Below are positions 40,605 to 49,107 of a stretch of DNA of 53,544 bases, in pieces. Origin of the DNA: an uncultured Prevotella sp. (GTDB taxonomy: Bacteria; Bacteroidota; Bacteroidia; Bacteroidales; Bacteroidaceae); the NCBI GenBank assembly GCA_900315635.1, contig OMZV01000017.1, positions 1 to 53,544 of the forward strand, given 5' to 3'. Made by a program: the position numbers and the translations under genes. The notes beneath the pieces were generated by a model that saw only the letters and a list, made by a program, of their open reading frames with translations, ran no database searches and was not told the DNA's origin. Positions within the stretch are counted from its first letter, which is position 1. Every line of letters starts with the position of its first letter.

Positions 40605-42265
40605 TAGTACTTGAACGAACTGCCACCAAGGAACTCACGGAGCAGACTTGTCGGCGGCAGGGAGCGTGCTGGTATCGGGTGGATATAGCTCAGGAACTTC
40701 CGCAGACGGTAAGCCTCAGAATACTCATCGCAGTTCTCCGGCACAAGTTCCAGCACCGGCTCAGCCTGTTGTTTGATGACGGCCAGCTCGAAAAGCATGG
40801 CTGTGTTGAACATCACGTCGGCATTTTCCTGATACGGGAATATCCATTTGTTCTCGCCGGCACGCACGCTAGGCCAGCGGTGGATAGTGTCGCGGGCGCT
40901 TGCTCCACGGTATTTGTAGTCGCGGATAATGCGGCGGAGCAACCGGTTATCTGTCGTCGGGATGTAGTTGTGGTCGTCGAGGAGGATTGTCGTAAGTGCC
41001 GAGATGTACACCTTGAACTTCTTGTCGTCAGGAATCTGAGCCGTAAGCTCAGGGTTCAGGGCGTGGATTCCCTCCATGACAAGCACCTGGTCGTCGTCGA
41101 GATGAAGCATCGTGCCGCTCTTCTTGCTCATTCCCGTCTGGAAGTCGTACTTCGGGAGCTCTATCGTCTCGCCACGGAACAGAGCCTGAAGCTGCTCATT
41201 TATAAGAGGTAGGTTCAGCGCATAGAGACTCTCATAATCGAGTTCGCCATTCTCGTCCTTCGGCGTCTTATGCCTGTCGACGAAGTAATCGTCAAGCGAA
41301 ATCTGCACCGGCTTGATTCCGTTCGTGAGCAGCTGGATGGACAGACGCTTGCAGAACGTGGTCTTTCCCGACGACGACGGTCCGGCGATAAGCACCACAC
41401 GAGTGCCCTTGCGGTTGGCGATGGTATCGGCGATCTGCGAGATTTTCTTCTCCTGCAGAGCCTCCGAGACGTTTATCATGTCGGTGGTCAGTCCCTTCTC
41501 GACAGCCTCGTTGAAGTCGCCGACGGTCTGAATGCCCATAATCTTCTGCCAGCGGTGATGCTCCTTGAATATGTCGAACATCTTGTCCTGACGGATTAGC
41601 TTGCCCAGTTTCGACGGATCATTCTTATCGGGGATGCGCAGGAGGATTCCGTCATAGTACTTCTCAACGCCGAAGAGATAGAGCTGTGAGGTGTTGGTGA
41701 GCAGCGAACCGTAGTAGAAATCGACGTAATCGTCAATCTGATAGTAGGTTGTATAGAGCTTTCCGGCACTCTTCAGGAGCTTTGCTTTCGATATGTCGCC
41801 CTTCTCCTGGAACATCTTTATGGCATCCTCGGTAGGCACTACGTAGCGGCGGACAGGCATCTTGGCATCGATAATCTCCTGAACACGGGTGCGAATCTTG
41901 TCGACATCCTCCAGTCCTACCGGGTGACCGATGTTCAGATTGCAGTAGTAGCCGTTCGAAACCGGTATGTCGATTATGACGTTCGACTTCGGGTATAGGT
42001 CGTGGACAGCCTTCGAGAGGACGAAGAACAGCGACCGCGTATAGTTGCGCAATCCACTCGACGTATGCAGGTCGAGGAACTCCAAGTCCTTGTTGTTATA
42101 TATTCTATAATGTAGTCCCTCAACAACATTATTCACCTTGCAACTTATTGGTCCGTAGTCCATTTTCAGTCCGGTGAGAGAAAAAATTTCAGAAAGTGTG
42201 CTTCCTATTGGGACTTTTAGAGTTTTTTTATTATTTTTGCAACGGATTTGTATCAACTGTTTCAT
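40604..42265 (-). CDS. Nucleoside kinase with TGS-like and ThrRS-like N-terminal domains
   Basis: A 553-aa protein. An N-terminal TGS-like domain (1-65, QIRCKNNKKTLKVPIGSTL) and a threonyl-tRNA-synthetase second-additional-like domain (about 70-210) precede a uridine-kinase/PRK-type P-loop domain (about 275-480, IAGPSSSGKTTFCKRLSIQLL; SLDDYFVDR). This three-part layout is the Bacteroidetes 'nucleoside kinase' (Udk-related). The ATG at 42265 starts the TGS domain; the longer frame uses TTG. The role of the tRNA-synthetase-like half is unclear. Confidence 0.88.
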   Translation of the reverse strand: MKQLIQIRCKNNKKTLKVPIGSTLSEIFSLTGLKMDYGPISCKVNNVVEGLHYRIYNNKDLEFLDLHTSSGLRNYTRSLFFVLSKAVHDLYPKSNVIIDIPVSNGYYCNLNIGHPVGLEDVDKIRTRVQEIIDAKMPVRRYVVPTEDAIKMFQEKGDISKAKLLKSAGKLYTTYYQIDDYVDFYYGSLLTNTSQLYLFGVEKYYDGILLRIPDKNDPSKLGKLIRQDKMFDIFKEHHRWQKIMGIQTVGDFNEAVEKGLTTDMINVSEALQEKKISQIADTIANRKGTRVVLIAGPSSSGKTTFCKRLSIQLLTNGIKPVQISLDDYFVDRHKTPKDENGELDYESLYALNLPLINEQLQALFRGETIELPKYDFQTGMSKKSGTMLHLDDDQVLVMEGIHALNPELTAQIPDDKKFKVYISALTTILLDDHNYIPTTDNRLLRRIIRDYKYRGASARDTIHRWPSVRAGENKWIFPYQENADVMFNTAMLFELAVIKQQAEPVLELVPENCDEYSEAYRLRKFLSYIHPIPARSLPPTSLLREFLGGSSFKY

Positions 42266-42347
42266 ACGCGTTACGATTATGTTTAACAATCTAGGTTACT
42301 TAAACGCTTGCTCCACCGTAGATTACGGCGGTGTAAATACGTACGCA

Positions 42348-42378
42348 CAAAGATACAACAATTCTTTTTCACCCCAAA
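42348..42378 (-). promoter_or_regulatory. Nucleoside-kinase promoter
   Basis: Minus-strand -33 TTTG (42378-42375), 19-bp spacer, -7 TATCTTTG (42355-42348). The leader (about 75 nt) includes a hairpin built on CCACCGTA / TACGGCGGTG. Confidence 0.7.
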
Positions 42379-42442
42379 ACAAAAGCAACAAGATTTTAGT
42401 GAATATTCCTAACAAGAACATAACAAACGAAAAAATAATTTT

Positions 42443-44131
42443 ATGGCTGTTTACTTTGTAATCATTGTAGGTGCGCTGGCTCTGCTCATCTACGGTATGA
42501 AAATCATGAGTGAGGCCCTCCAGAAGATGGCGGGTTCGCAACTGCGCCATGTCCTGAGCAAGATGACGACAAACCGAATATCCGGCGTGCTCACCGGAAT
42601 GTTCACCACGGTAGCGGTGCAGTCGTCGACGGCAACCACGGTGATGACCGTCTCGTTCGTCAACGCCGGACTCCTCACGCTTGTGCAGGCTATATCGGTC
42701 ATCATGGGTGCCAACATCGGAACGACACTGACGGCATGGATTATGTCGGCGGGATTCTCGTTCAACATCACCAACCTCGTCTGGCCGGCATTCCTCATTG
42801 GCTTGCTCCTCATATATACTAAGAAGCACCGCTACATAGGCGACTTCATCTTTGGTGTCGCTTTCATGTTCTTCGCCCTCGGAACTCTGAACAATACGGG
42901 CAAGGAAATGGACCTCGCCCACAATGTCGCACTAGCCAACTTCTTCGGAAGTTTCGACCCTAACAGTTACGGAACAATCCTTATCTTCCTGCTTATAGGA
43001 ACGGTTCTGACCTGCACCATACAGAGCTCAGCCGCACTGATGGCCATCACCATGGTACTCTGCTCAAGCGGAATACTCTCTATCTATCCTGGTATCGCTC
43101 TCGTTATGGGCGAGAACATCGGTACAACGCTCACTGCCAACCTTGCAGCTCTTACCGGAAACACTGAGTCTAGGCGAGCCGCCTTCGGACATTTCTTCTT
43201 CAATGTGTTCGGAGTTTGCTGGGTGCTCATCGTGTTCTATCCGTTTGTCGACTTTGTCTGCTCACTCGTCGGACTCGACCCGCACGCCGCAAAGCAGAGC
43301 GCAGTTCGCCTGAGTTTCGCGCTTGCAGCATTCCACACATGCTTCAACGTAACCAACACCATTATACTTCTGCCTTTCGTCAAGCAGATTGCGAAGGTCT
43401 GCTGCTGGGTTTGGAAACCGAAGAAGAACAAGGACGACGACGATTTCCGTCTGCGTTTCATTCAGGCTGGCATCATGAAGACGCCGGAGCTCTCTGTGCT
43501 TGAGGCCCAGAAGGAGATTCAGGCGTTCGCAAACCGCATCCAGCGCATGTTCCACATGGTTGAGGAGCTGCTTATAGAGAAGGACACCGACAAGTTCACG
43601 AAGCTCTTCACACGCATCGAGAAGTATGAGGGCATATCGGACAACATGGAGATTGAGATTGCCAAATACCTCGACCAGGTATCCGACGCCCACCTGAGTG
43701 ACGAGACAAAGGACAAGGTTCGCGCCATGTTGCGTGAGATTAGTGAGATCGAGAGTATTGGCGATGCCAACTACAACATGGCTCGTACTATCTCGCGCCG
43801 CATGAAAGGCAAGGAGGACTTCACTCCTGACCAGTACCAGCACATCCACGAGATGATGCAGCTCACCGACAATGCGCTCACACAGATGAACCATATCCTC
43901 GTCGGACACAAGGCTGACAATGATGTCAACAAGAGCTTCAACATCGAGAACGAGATCAACAACTACCGCTCTCAGCTGAAGAGTCAGAACATCAACGACA
44001 TCAACGACCACCGCTACACCTACGCCATCGGCACAATGTATATGGACCTTATACAGGAGTGCGAGAAACTGGGCGACTATGTTGTCAACGTTGTTGAAGC
44101 CCGTATGGGTGAAAAACAAAAGGAGGCCTAA
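42443..44131 (+). CDS. Na+/phosphate cotransporter family protein with PhoU-like tail
   Basis: A 562-aa inner-membrane protein of the NptA/PNaS family. Two inverted-repeat membrane halves each carry a QSS motif (VQSSTATTVMTVSFVNAG and IQSSAALMAITMVLCSSG) with GANIGTTLTAW and GENIGTTLTANLA. A cytosolic PhoU-like helical domain (about 350-555) follows. It would import phosphate with sodium or regulate phosphate uptake. No pst or phoBR genes lie nearby. Divergent from the nucleoside kinase; no convincing promoter was seen. Confidence 0.9.
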   Translation: MAVYFVIIVGALALLIYGMKIMSEALQKMAGSQLRHVLSKMTTNRISGVLTGMFTTVAVQSSTATTVMTVSFVNAGLLTLVQAISVIMGANIGTTLTAWIMSAGFSFNITNLVWPAFLIGLLLIYTKKHRYIGDFIFGVAFMFFALGTLNNTGKEMDLAHNVALANFFGSFDPNSYGTILIFLLIGTVLTCTIQSSAALMAITMVLCSSGILSIYPGIALVMGENIGTTLTANLAALTGNTESRRAAFGHFFFNVFGVCWVLIVFYPFVDFVCSLVGLDPHAAKQSAVRLSFALAAFHTCFNVTNTIILLPFVKQIAKVCCWVWKPKKNKDDDDFRLRFIQAGIMKTPELSVLEAQKEIQAFANRIQRMFHMVEELLIEKDTDKFTKLFTRIEKYEGISDNMEIEIAKYLDQVSDAHLSDETKDKVRAMLREISEIESIGDANYNMARTISRRMKGKEDFTPDQYQHIHEMMQLTDNALTQMNHILVGHKADNDVNKSFNIENEINNYRSQLKSQNINDINDHRYTYAIGTMYMDLIQECEKLGDYVVNVVEARMGEKQKEA

Positions 44132-44188
44132 TCCCGTTAAAATGGTATAATCGTAATCTTGAAATACTTGATTGATTGCAAGATACGC

Positions 44189-44232
44189 TGCAAAAAAACG
44201 GATTTTTTGCACAATTTAGGGTTAGTTGTGCA
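44189..44232 (+). terminator. Two overlapping hairpins after the cotransporter gene
   Basis: TGCAAAAAA / TTTTTTGCA (44189-44197, 44203-44211) overlaps TGCACAA / TTGTGCA (44208-44214, 44226-44232). The two share TGCA, so they exclude each other. The first has a T-rich 3' arm like an intrinsic terminator. Confidence 0.55.
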
Positions 44233-44259
44233 GACGAAAATAAGTTTTCTTAAAAATAA

Positions 44260-44291
44260 TTTGCACACTCGGATAAAAATTCGTTACTTTG
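44260..44291 (+). promoter_or_regulatory. acpP promoter
   Basis: -33 TTTG (44260-44263), 20-bp spacer, -7 TTACTTTG (44284-44291, one mismatch to consensus). Leader of about 48 nt. Confidence 0.65.
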
Positions 44292-44343
44292 CACCCGATT
44301 TTGAATTTGGAAATAATAAAAACAACTTAAAAGGTAAACAATT

Positions 44344-44580
44344 ATGTCAGAAATTGAATCAAAAGTAAAGGACATTATCGTCGACAAACTTGGTGTTGAC
44401 GAGGCAGAGGTAAAGCCAGAGGCAAGTTTCACAAACGACCTGGGTGCTGACTCACTCGACACCGTAGAGCTCATCATGGAGTTTGAGAAGCAGTTCGGTA
44501 TCTCTATTCCTGACGACAAGGCTGAGAAGATTGCCACTGTCGGTGACGCCATCAAGTATATCGAGGAGAACGCTAAGTAA
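44344..44580 (+). CDS. acpP: Acyl carrier protein
   Basis: A 78-aa fatty-acid-synthesis carrier. The phosphopantetheine site is S37 in [15 protein letters not shown]. Highly acidic, typical length, typical end ([13 protein letters not shown]). Upstream of fabF and rnc, a conserved order. A strong hairpin 28 bp downstream may separate its abundant transcript from fabF. Confidence 0.97.
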   Translation: MSEIESKVKDIIVDKLGVDEAEVKPEASFTNDLGADSLDTVELIMEFEKQFGISIPDDKAEKIATVGDAIKYIEENAK

Positions 44581-44607
44581 TCAATTTCCTCTATAATTGA
44601 TTTAAGA

Positions 44608-44651
44608 AATGTTGGGTGTTGAAGCCGATAGAGCGTTCAGCGCCCAACATT
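44608..44651 (+). terminator. Strong hairpin after acpP
   Basis: AATGTTGGGTGTTGAA (44608-44623) pairs along 16 bp with TTCAGCGCCCAACATT (44636-44651), counting two G-U pairs, 12-nt loop, and is followed by TT. A partial terminator or RNA-processing signal between acpP and fabF. Confidence 0.65.
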
Positions 44652-44664
44652 TTGAGTTTATATA

Positions 44665-44720
44665 GGATGATATGATGATGGGATGACGTGATGATTCCTC
44701 ATCCCATCATCATATCATCC
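44665..44720. repeat. Perfect 22-bp inverted repeat upstream of fabF
   Basis: Arms 44665-44686 and 44699-44720 are exact reverse complements (ATGATGGGATGA next to the loop, TCATCCCATCAT on return) around a 12-nt loop. The arms are built from repeated GATGAT/GGATGA words. It lies 25 bp before the fabF ATG. Confidence 0.8.
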
Positions 44721-44745
44721 CATCATCCAATAAACACACTAAATA

Positions 44746-46008
44746 ATGGAATTAAACAGAGTAGTAGTAACAGGACTTGGTGCCGTTACACCACTTGGTC
44801 TGACAGTTGACGAGACATGGAAGAACATGGTGGCTGGCAAGAGCGGCTGTGGTCCTATTACACAATTTGACGCATCAAAGTGCAAGACCCATTTTGCATG
44901 CGAGGTCAAGGGTTTCGACCCTAAGCAGTACCTCGACCGCAAGGAAATACGCAAGATGGACCGCTACACACAGCTGGCTATGGCTAGCGCCATTCAGGGT
45001 GTAGAGGATTCAGGACTTGACCTGGAGACTGCCGACAAGAACCGCATTGGCGTTATCTACGGTGTAGGTATCGGCGGTATAAACACATTCCAGGAAGAGG
45101 TGACGGAGTATGCTCAGAACATCGAGCGCGGCCCGTTCTTCTCGCCGTTCTTCATCCCGATGATGATTTCCGACATCGCTGCCGGACAGATTTCCATCAA
45201 GTACGGTTTCCACGGACCAAACTACGCTACGACAAGTGCCTGCGCTTCGTCGACTAACGCACTGGCTGACGCATTCAACCTGCTGCGCCTCGGCAAGGCT
45301 GACATCATCGTTGCCGGTGGTGCCGAAAGCGCCATCTGCATGTGCGGTGTAGGCGGATTCAACTCTATGAAGGCTCTGTCAACACGCAACGACGACCCTG
45401 AGCACGCATCACGTCCATTCTCAGCCAGCCGTGACGGATTCGTAATGGGTGAGGGTGCCGGATGTCTTATCCTTGAGACTCTCGACCACGCAAAGGCTCG
45501 CGGAGCGAAGATTTACGCTGAGATGGTCGGCGAAGGCGAGAGTGCCGACGCTTACCACATCACTGCCTCACATCCTGAGGGACTCGGCGCAAAGCTCGTT
45601 ATGCAGGCTGCACTCGACGATGCACACCTGACTCCTGCCGACATCGACTACATCAATGTTCACGGTACATCAACTCACGTTGGCGACATCTCTGAGGCTA
45701 AGGCTATCAAGGAGGTCTTCGGCGACGACGCTTACCGTCTGAACATCTCGTCGACAAAGAGCATGACAGGTCATCTGCTTGGCGCTGCCGGTGCTGTTGA
45801 AGCACTTGCTTGCGTAAAGTCTATCCAGGACGACATCGTTCCGCCGACAATCAACCATGCCGAAGGCGACGACGATCCGGACATCGACTACAAGATGAAC
45901 TATACATTCAACAAGGCACAGAAGCGTGAGGTACGTGCTGCACTGAGCAACACATTCGGCTTCGGTGGCCACAATGCATGCGTTATCTTCAAGAAGTATG
46001 CTGAATAA
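44746..46008 (+). CDS. fabF: Beta-ketoacyl-ACP synthase II
   Basis: A 420-aa elongating condensing enzyme. The catalytic triad is C166 (TTSACASSTNAL), H306 (NVHGTSTHVGD) and H343 (KSMTGHLLGAAGA). The N-terminus RVVVTGLGAVTPLGLTVDETW and the C-terminus NTFGFGGHNACVIFKKY are typical. The 3' end overlaps rnc by 11 bp, so fabF and rnc are coupled. Confidence 0.97.
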   Translation: MELNRVVVTGLGAVTPLGLTVDETWKNMVAGKSGCGPITQFDASKCKTHFACEVKGFDPKQYLDRKEIRKMDRYTQLAMASAIQGVEDSGLDLETADKNRIGVIYGVGIGGINTFQEEVTEYAQNIERGPFFSPFFIPMMISDIAAGQISIKYGFHGPNYATTSACASSTNALADAFNLLRLGKADIIVAGGAESAICMCGVGGFNSMKALSTRNDDPEHASRPFSASRDGFVMGEGAGCLILETLDHAKARGAKIYAEMVGEGESADAYHITASHPEGLGAKLVMQAALDDAHLTPADIDYINVHGTSTHVGDISEAKAIKEVFGDDAYRLNISSTKSMTGHLLGAAGAVEALACVKSIQDDIVPPTINHAEGDDDPDIDYKMNYTFNKAQKREVRAALSNTFGFGGHNACVIFKKYAE

Positions 46009-47062
46009 TATCATTGATAGAATAAAGCTCCCTTTCCGTAAGGACAAGGAGCTTTATTTGTCTTTATACCAGATACTGGGAGTTCTTCCGCACGACATTA
46101 GTTATTATAAGGTGGCATTGATGCACAAGAGCATCTCCCACCGCAACTCTAAAGGAAAGAAAGTCAACAACGAAAGGCTGGAGTTCCTCGGCGACGCCAT
46201 TCTTGACGCTATTGTCGGCGATATTGTCTTCCGGCATTTCCCGGGCAAGCGCGAAGGATTCCTTACAAACACTCGTTCCAAAATCGTTCAGCGCGACACG
46301 CTCAACCGATTGGCAAAGACCATGGGCATCAACGACTTGGTGCTCTCCTCCGGACACTCAGCAGCACACAACAGCTATATGGGAGGCAATGCCTTCGAGG
46401 CTGTAGTAGGTGCTCTGTACCTCGACCACGGATATGACGCTTGCATGAAGTTCATGGAGAAGCAGATTCTCGGTGAGCTCATCAACATCGACAAGGTGGC
46501 ATACAAGGAGGTGAACTTCAAGTCTAAACTTATCGAATGGAGCCAGAAGAACCGCGTGAACATTGAGTTCCAGCTCGTCAGCCAAGGCAAGGACGACAAC
46601 GGAAGTCCAATGTTCGAATATAAGGTTCTCCTCGAAGGTCTTGATGGTTGCCAGGGCAAGGGGTTCTCGAAGAAGGAGAGCCAGCAGCTTGCTTCTAAGC
46701 TTACTCTGCAAAAGCTGCGCCGCAAGCCGCAATTCATCGATGCTGTCTTTGCCGCCAAGGGCGACCGCACGAAGATGGAGGAAGAGCCTGTTGAGAATGT
46801 TCCTGACCCAGAGCCGCAGAACGATTTCCTCATTGGCGATGCTGCCAAGGAAACCGAGAAGCACGAGAATCCGTTCCGTGAGGAAGTATTCGACGATAAG
46901 CCTATAGTCGACACTAATGACACCAATGCCGACATCAAGGCTGAGACCGAAGAAGAAAAGGAAGAATTCGACGAGGGGCCCGACCAGAAGGAGGCTGCCG
47001 ATGACGACCGCGAGAGCATTATCGCTGCCGCTGAAGCCGCTGCATTCGGCGATAAGGAATAA
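45998..47062 (+). CDS. rnc: Ribonuclease III with acidic C-terminal extension
   Basis: A 354-aa double-strand-specific endoribonuclease. The catalytic signature is NNERLEFLGDAILDAIVGDIVF (E and D metal ligands), with a second acidic site in MGGNAFEAVVGALYLDHGY. The dsRNA-binding domain is about 165-235 (FKSKLIEWSQKNRVNIEFQ ... KKESQQLASKLTLQKL). The ATG at 45998 matches the family start and overlaps fabF by 11 bp. The last roughly 95 residues, after KGDRTKMEEEP, form an acidic, low-complexity tail absent from the usual 220-250-aa enzymes and ending in an Ala-rich helix (SIIAAAEAAAFGDKE). Confidence 0.95.
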   Translation: MLNNIIDRIKLPFRKDKELYLSLYQILGVLPHDISYYKVALMHKSISHRNSKGKKVNNERLEFLGDAILDAIVGDIVFRHFPGKREGFLTNTRSKIVQRDTLNRLAKTMGINDLVLSSGHSAAHNSYMGGNAFEAVVGALYLDHGYDACMKFMEKQILGELINIDKVAYKEVNFKSKLIEWSQKNRVNIEFQLVSQGKDDNGSPMFEYKVLLEGLDGCQGKGFSKKESQQLASKLTLQKLRRKPQFIDAVFAAKGDRTKMEEEPVENVPDPEPQNDFLIGDAAKETEKHENPFREEVFDDKPIVDTNDTNADIKAETEEEKEEFDEGPDQKEAADDDRESIIAAAEAAAFGDKE

Positions 47063-47090
47063 CGAACGTCATTGTAATTTGCACTATTGC

Positions 47091-47147
47091 AGGAATGAGG
47101 CTGGAAGCCTCTTACAGCTAAGGAATAAGGTTGAAAGTCTCACAGCA
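47091..47147 (+). repeat. 30-bp direct repeat after rnc
   Basis: AGGAATGAGGCTGGAAGCCT (47091) recurs in degenerate form as AGGAATAAGGTTGAAAGTCT (47121), each followed by TACAGC/CACAGC. Two copies, 30 bp apart. Confidence 0.55.
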
Positions 47148-47151
47148 AAAG

Positions 47152-47184
47152 CCCCACATCATGCCCGACATGGCTGATGTGGGG
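47152..47184. terminator. Hairpin terminator between convergent rnc and the LytTR gene
   Basis: CCCCACATCA (47152-47161) and TGATGTGGGG (47175-47184) form a perfect 10-bp stem with an inner GCC/GGC. Lies between convergent genes; no strong T-run. Confidence 0.65.
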
Positions 47185-47265
47185 TTATAAGTTGGTGTAA
47201 AAACGCCCCTAAAAGAGTCGCCAAGCATAATAAATATCCAACAGACCGGCGACTTTTAACAAGGA

Positions 47266-48018
47266 CTACCTGTCCAGCCAATCCTTGAACTGCGACGCCC
47301 TATCCTTGCTTACGACAATATTTCCATCGTCGCAATTCTTCAGCCGCACTGTGAGTTTTGAATTGAAGAAGCTTCTGATTTTCACAAAACTATTAATTGC
47401 CGCTATATACTGGCGGTTGATTCTGAAAAACATCTCCGGATCGAGCATCTGCTCCAACTCGTTAAGAGAATACTGAGAGCTGTAACTGCTGCCGTCCTGA
47501 AGATATATGCGCACATTCTCGTCCTTCCGGATATAGCTTATATTATCGGTTCTTATAGGGATGAACTCATCACCCTTCGTTACCAGCAACCGCCTGCGAT
47601 AGTGGGCCTCTATCTGTACCATGGGTTTTCCAAGCCGCTCGTGCTCAGAAGAATCAGGGTCTGCTTCTCGCACCTTTTTCATTGCGTTCCTCAGCTCGTC
47701 GGGGTCAATAGGCTTCAGCAGATAGTCTATACCGTTATTCTTGAAAGCATCCAATGCATACTCGTCATAAGCGGTCGTAAACACCACGAAGCATTTCGGC
47801 ATGACAGTTTGGAATGCGTCAAAGACAAGCTTGTTGCCAAGACGTATATCGGCAAAAATCAAATCATAGTCGTTCTCCGACTTCAACTTCGCCTTTACCT
47901 CGTCAACACTCGTGAGCGGTCCGTCGATAGTCAGCGTATCATCGATGTCGGCTATCTGCCGTTTCAGACGTCCGGCATTTATCGGCTCATCCTCAATAAT
48001 AAGAACTTTTTTCATCAT
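47266..48018 (-). CDS. LytTR-family response regulator
   Basis: A 250-aa regulator. A receiver domain (5-125) has the phospho-acceptor D57 in LIFADIRLG and acidic pocket IIEDEP. The LytTR DNA-binding domain (about 145-250) has IPIRTDNISYIRKDENVRIYL and MFFRINRQYIAAI. LytTR proteins bind two or more direct repeats spaced about 21-22 bp centre to centre. The start overlaps the kinase stop by 4 bp (ATGA). It is the last gene of the dlt-like leftward cluster and probably regulates it (inference). Confidence 0.93.
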   Translation of the reverse strand: MMKKVLIIEDEPINAGRLKRQIADIDDTLTIDGPLTSVDEVKAKLKSENDYDLIFADIRLGNKLVFDAFQTVMPKCFVVFTTAYDEYALDAFKNNGIDYLLKPIDPDELRNAMKKVREADPDSSEHERLGKPMVQIEAHYRRRLLVTKGDEFIPIRTDNISYIRKDENVRIYLQDGSSYSSQYSLNELEQMLDPEMFFRINRQYIAAINSFVKIRSFFNSKLTVRLKNCDDGNIVVSKDRASQFKDWLDR

Positions 48019-49064
48019 TCATTCGTTTTTCCGTACTTATAAATAATAGGCATAACTACCTCGAAGGCATCGTCCGACCTGTTAATCATGATTTCCTTGT
48101 CGGAGGCCAACAGTTCATATTGCCGCTGCAGGTTTTTCAGTCCAATACCTGTTGTCTTAAGTCCTTCTCCGTCATTTGCCCCTGCATCAATGTTGTTCCT
48201 TACGACCACATACCCATTACCTATGACTATGGCTATACGGAGTTTGTTTTCTTTAGCAGGCGGATTGTGCTTCACGGCATTTTCTATAAGCAGTTGCATG
48301 GCCATTGAAGGGATATAGCCGGTACTATCTGTCCCTTCCACGCTGAAGAAGATTGAATCGGGATAGCGCATCTCAAGCATGGCTGCATACGCCTTGGCAA
48401 ACTTCAATGCCTCATCAACGCCCACAAGGTCCTTACCTATGTTCCTTGTGATATATCTGTAGACCTGCGACATCTTCAACGTAAACTTCTCGGCACTGTC
48501 GGGGTTCGTGTCTATAAGTCCGGAGAGGATGCTAAGGCTGTTGAAGACGAAGTGTGGGTTAAGCTGGAACTTCAACATTGTCAATCGGCTCCGTTTTTGT
48601 TCCTCTTCAAATCCGGCGATAATACGGGAGTAGTTCTGCACGACGATAACCAGTGAGCATAATGCAGTTACTATTGCTGATTCGAGAATATCATCAGTAA
48701 CGTTGTTGTAGGAGTACATTGGCAGCAACCAGTCGTACACTTTTGCCAGCAGCAATGAGAGGATGAAGTTGATTGCAACGACAAGCAGGAAGCTCCACCT
48801 CCTATAATATCTCTTTCGGTAATTGAAGCTCCTCTTGCCATAGACGAAATGGCAGAGCAACAGACTTGCAAGGGAGAAGATGGCACTGAACACAAGGTTC
48901 ACCATGATTTCTTCCGTATCCTCTAACATTGCGGCGAAGCCATCGGGCAGCGACTCCAGTTCAAAGATGATGAAACATAATACTGTTATGACCAGCCAGT
49001 TCCCGGTAACCCTCCGCCAATTGCGCTCTTCATTTTTCGCCCGTCTATATGGTGTATTCCTCAT
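48015..49064 (-). CDS. LytS/YehU-type sensor histidine kinase
   Basis: A 349-aa membrane kinase with four helices (about 24-42, 56-76, 92-110, 128-146). The His-kinase domain has QLNPHFVFNSLSILSGL (phospho-His171) and an HATPase end (MQLLIENAVKHNPPAKENK; GIGLKNLQRQYELL). There is no large sensor domain, so the signal is likely sensed within the membrane. The ATG at 49064 is used; a GTG lies one codon earlier. It follows the SGNH gene by 43 bp and overlaps the regulator gene by 4 bp. Confidence 0.92.
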   Translation of the reverse strand: MRNTPYRRAKNEERNWRRVTGNWLVITVLCFIIFELESLPDGFAAMLEDTEEIMVNLVFSAIFSLASLLLCHFVYGKRSFNYRKRYYRRWSFLLVVAINFILSLLLAKVYDWLLPMYSYNNVTDDILESAIVTALCSLVIVVQNYSRIIAGFEEEQKRSRLTMLKFQLNPHFVFNSLSILSGLIDTNPDSAEKFTLKMSQVYRYITRNIGKDLVGVDEALKFAKAYAAMLEMRYPDSIFFSVEGTDSTGYIPSMAMQLLIENAVKHNPPAKENKLRIAIVIGNGYVVVRNNIDAGANDGEGLKTTGIGLKNLQRQYELLASDKEIMINRSDDAFEVVMPIIYKYGKTNE

Positions 49065-49107
49065 CACGTTATTTTATATTGTAATCTTCTTGGCAACAAA
49101 GGTAGGA

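Noticed and set aside
44344-44580. Carrier protein of the dlt-like operon
   Set aside because: The GADSLDTVE site and the fabF neighbour make it the fatty-acid ACP; the operon has its own carrier at 51503-51745.
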